Assembly: GCA_022316685.1 (NCBI GenBank)
Contig: JAKJHU010000084.1
Coordinates: 2,241,001-2,305,000, forward strand
Source: Progne subis subis
Lineage: Eukaryota; Chordata; Aves; Passeriformes; Hirundinidae
Reading direction: 5' to 3'
DNA length: 64,000 nucleotides
The notes beneath the pieces are model-generated. The model did no database searches and had not been told where the DNA came from. It saw only the letters and a program-made list of their open reading frames with translations. Shown here one piece after another: positions 62,321 through 64,000 of this stretch. Numbering within the stretch: position 1 is the stretch's first letter; each line of letters begins with the position of its first letter. A program made the position numbers and the translations under genes.

Positions 62321-62412
62321 TGGATTTCTTTACAACTCACTTCCTGATTAAGAAAGGCATCAAAATGAGGCTTGCTTGGCATGAGTTAACAGTGGTTAAT
62401 GTGCATTAAAGT

Positions 62413-62457
62413 GTTTAATCTCGTACACAGCATTGAAATGTTTAATCTCGTACGCAG
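62413..62457 (+). repeat. 27-bp direct duplication
   Basis: GTTTAATCTCGTACACAG at 62413 is repeated from 62440 with one A/G change. Confidence 0.9.
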
Positions 62458-62741
62458 ACCCACAGCTAGCTCTCATCTCTGAGCTGTTGCGTCCTGCCTT
62501 CTCCCCAGGTGTCACTTCCTTTCTCATCTATCCCAAACCAGAAGAGAGGGATTTTTACCCAGGATTTCAGAAGGAAGGGAGGGGAACCTCTCCCACTGCT
62601 GGCCTTGAGCAGTTTACTTCAGTGTCAGGGAAGGAGATAACTCTGTTTAAATTTCCATTCCCTGGAAAGATCACGAGATTATTTAGATGTAGTCTGGACA
62701 GTGCTCTGAACATTCAGAAGAGCCACATAAAGCTCAGCTGC

Positions 62742-62756
62742 TTTTTTTTTTTTTTT
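62742..62756 (+). repeat. T15 tract
   Basis: Fifteen T after CAGCTGC in intergenic DNA. Confidence 0.95.
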
Positions 62757-64000
62757 AATACTCTGATTTCCAGATACATAGAGCCGAAATGTAGAGCTGA
62801 CTATGCCAGCAATGCTGGGTAAATCCCTAGCATCACACATCAATCTGCTCTTTCATGTGAAATTAAAGCGTCCTCTCTGACGAGAGTGGAAACAAAAGGC
62901 GGGCACAGAACAGAGACTGGGGACAGAGGGACTGGAACAAATTGGGCTGAGTTAACCTGTCTACTTGACTCTAAGCACAGGGCAGATAAAGAAAACCATT
63001 TTCTGCCCAGCTGCTGTCACATGACCCACAAACATCCCAAGAGGCTCCCCAGCAGGACCTCACCAACCACATGCCACATCCAACGTCCTTCATTCCCTGC
63101 ATGCAACTTCCACAGGGTGCCTCCCACCTAAAAATGCAGTGTTTGAAGGTTCTGTGGCTCACCCTTATACAGCTGTCCTGGAGTGACCTAGGAGATATCA
63201 CCCATTTTTCTGCACTTCCCGTACACACAGCCAGATAAAATACAATTTACGTTCTGAGCTTTGCAATATTTAAAACAGTTTGGATGGTAAAGCAGCCTGA
63301 AATGGTGAATTAAAAGGTATTACAGAAACATTATCTATTTTAAAGTGAAATACTCAATTTATTATTTGGTTTAATTGCCCTGAATTTTCACCCTTTAACA
63401 TGCAAACCACATTGAGTGTGGTGCTGTTTCCAATTACAACAGCTGATAAAGCTGATTTATCCAGGATGGTTAGAGGCATGATAAAACTTTCACTTGGCTT
63501 AACAACACACCATTTCACAGACTCAATGAAGCACTGTTCCCCCTCAGTTCCACTCTACTTCCATAGCTATGCTCCTGCAACTACAGAAGGAAATTAAGGT
63601 GGAAATGGACCTCCCTGTTCATCAAATTCACTCTCCAGCTGGCACAATCAGTGTTTCTGTATCATTATTATATAATCCCTTTCTTAGTGCACCTAGTTCC
63701 CTCTTCCTCCTCCCGGGAAATCTTCTAAGAACCTCATTACTGCTTGGAAGCCTGCATGCACTTTCCAGCTTATGCCTGGACAATTCATATCCTTTTGCCC
63801 TTATGACAACCTCTCCTCCAGCTTCCCAGCTTTTCCCCTGCTGGCAAAGGCCCCAGCTCTCTCCTTAGGCAGGGGTGACCCCATGTACTCCTACAGGTCC
63901 CAGCTCCAGCTGAAAGAACCACAAAGGAAACGCAGAGATCAACCCGGGCAAGAGCAGGGAAAGCCCAGCTCTGCTGGATGGGCACCTGGGACCTGCCAGT

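Larger units (their letters stand above)
55859..64000. other. Intergenic sequence, distal part
   Basis: This is AT-rich DNA with two CR1 pieces (59978-60160, 62180-62320), a GAGA-rich patch near 61028-61052, and simple repeats. The longest open frames are about 130 codons or less, and none resembles a protein I know. The window ends before any neighbouring gene is reached. Confidence 0.7.

Noticed and set aside
1..64000. CRISPR arrays, bacterial operons, tRNA or rRNA genes, defence systems
   Set aside because: Nothing of this kind is present. The dispersed similar blocks are CR1 copies in both orientations, and the short tandem arrays have no spacers. The window is vertebrate nuclear DNA.

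Overview
This is nuclear DNA from a bird, most likely a songbird or other neoavian. It is AT-rich, has no dense gene packing, and carries about thirty fragments of CR1 LINE 3' ends plus one avian endogenous-retrovirus-type LTR fragment. The only gene I can support is the 5' end of hemicentin-1 (HMCN1), which runs right to left on the minus strand.

Layout. About 1-6152 is the start of HMCN1 intron 4, and exon 5 is not in the window. Exon 4 is 6153-6275, exon 3 is 6791-6949, exon 2 is 10787-10857, and exon 1 coding sequence is 40239-40494. Intron 1 is about 29.4 kb. It holds CR1 copies, an LTR fragment with a 46-bp internal tandem array, homopolymer tracts and one unusually long unexplained ORF on the opposite strand (15910-16572). 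A CpG-rich promoter region covers roughly 40.2-41.25 kb and contains several GC-rich minisatellite-like arrays. From about 41.3 kb to 64 kb I see intergenic sequence: more CR1 copies, a second small CpG-rich patch at about 55.3-55.55 kb with a 19-bp tandem repeat, and no recognisable protein gene.

The four exons join in phase (256 + 71 + 159 + 123 = 609 nt, 203 codons). They encode a signal peptide followed by most of the N-terminal von Willebrand factor A-like domain of this very large secreted matrix protein. The immunoglobulin, thrombospondin, G2F and EGF modules known in the family lie beyond the left edge.

I found no CRISPR array, operon, tRNA or rRNA gene, and no evidence of a new multi-gene system. 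The second-look items are the long antisense ORF in intron 1, an exon-like ORF in intron 4 that would continue the reading frame, the repeat-rich HMCN1 promoter with splice-donor-like units, the LTR's tandem array, and the orphan CpG-rich patch at 55.4 kb. All repeat-family names and boundaries come from reading and memory of avian consensus sequences, not from a database search, so edges are good to roughly 10-30 bases.
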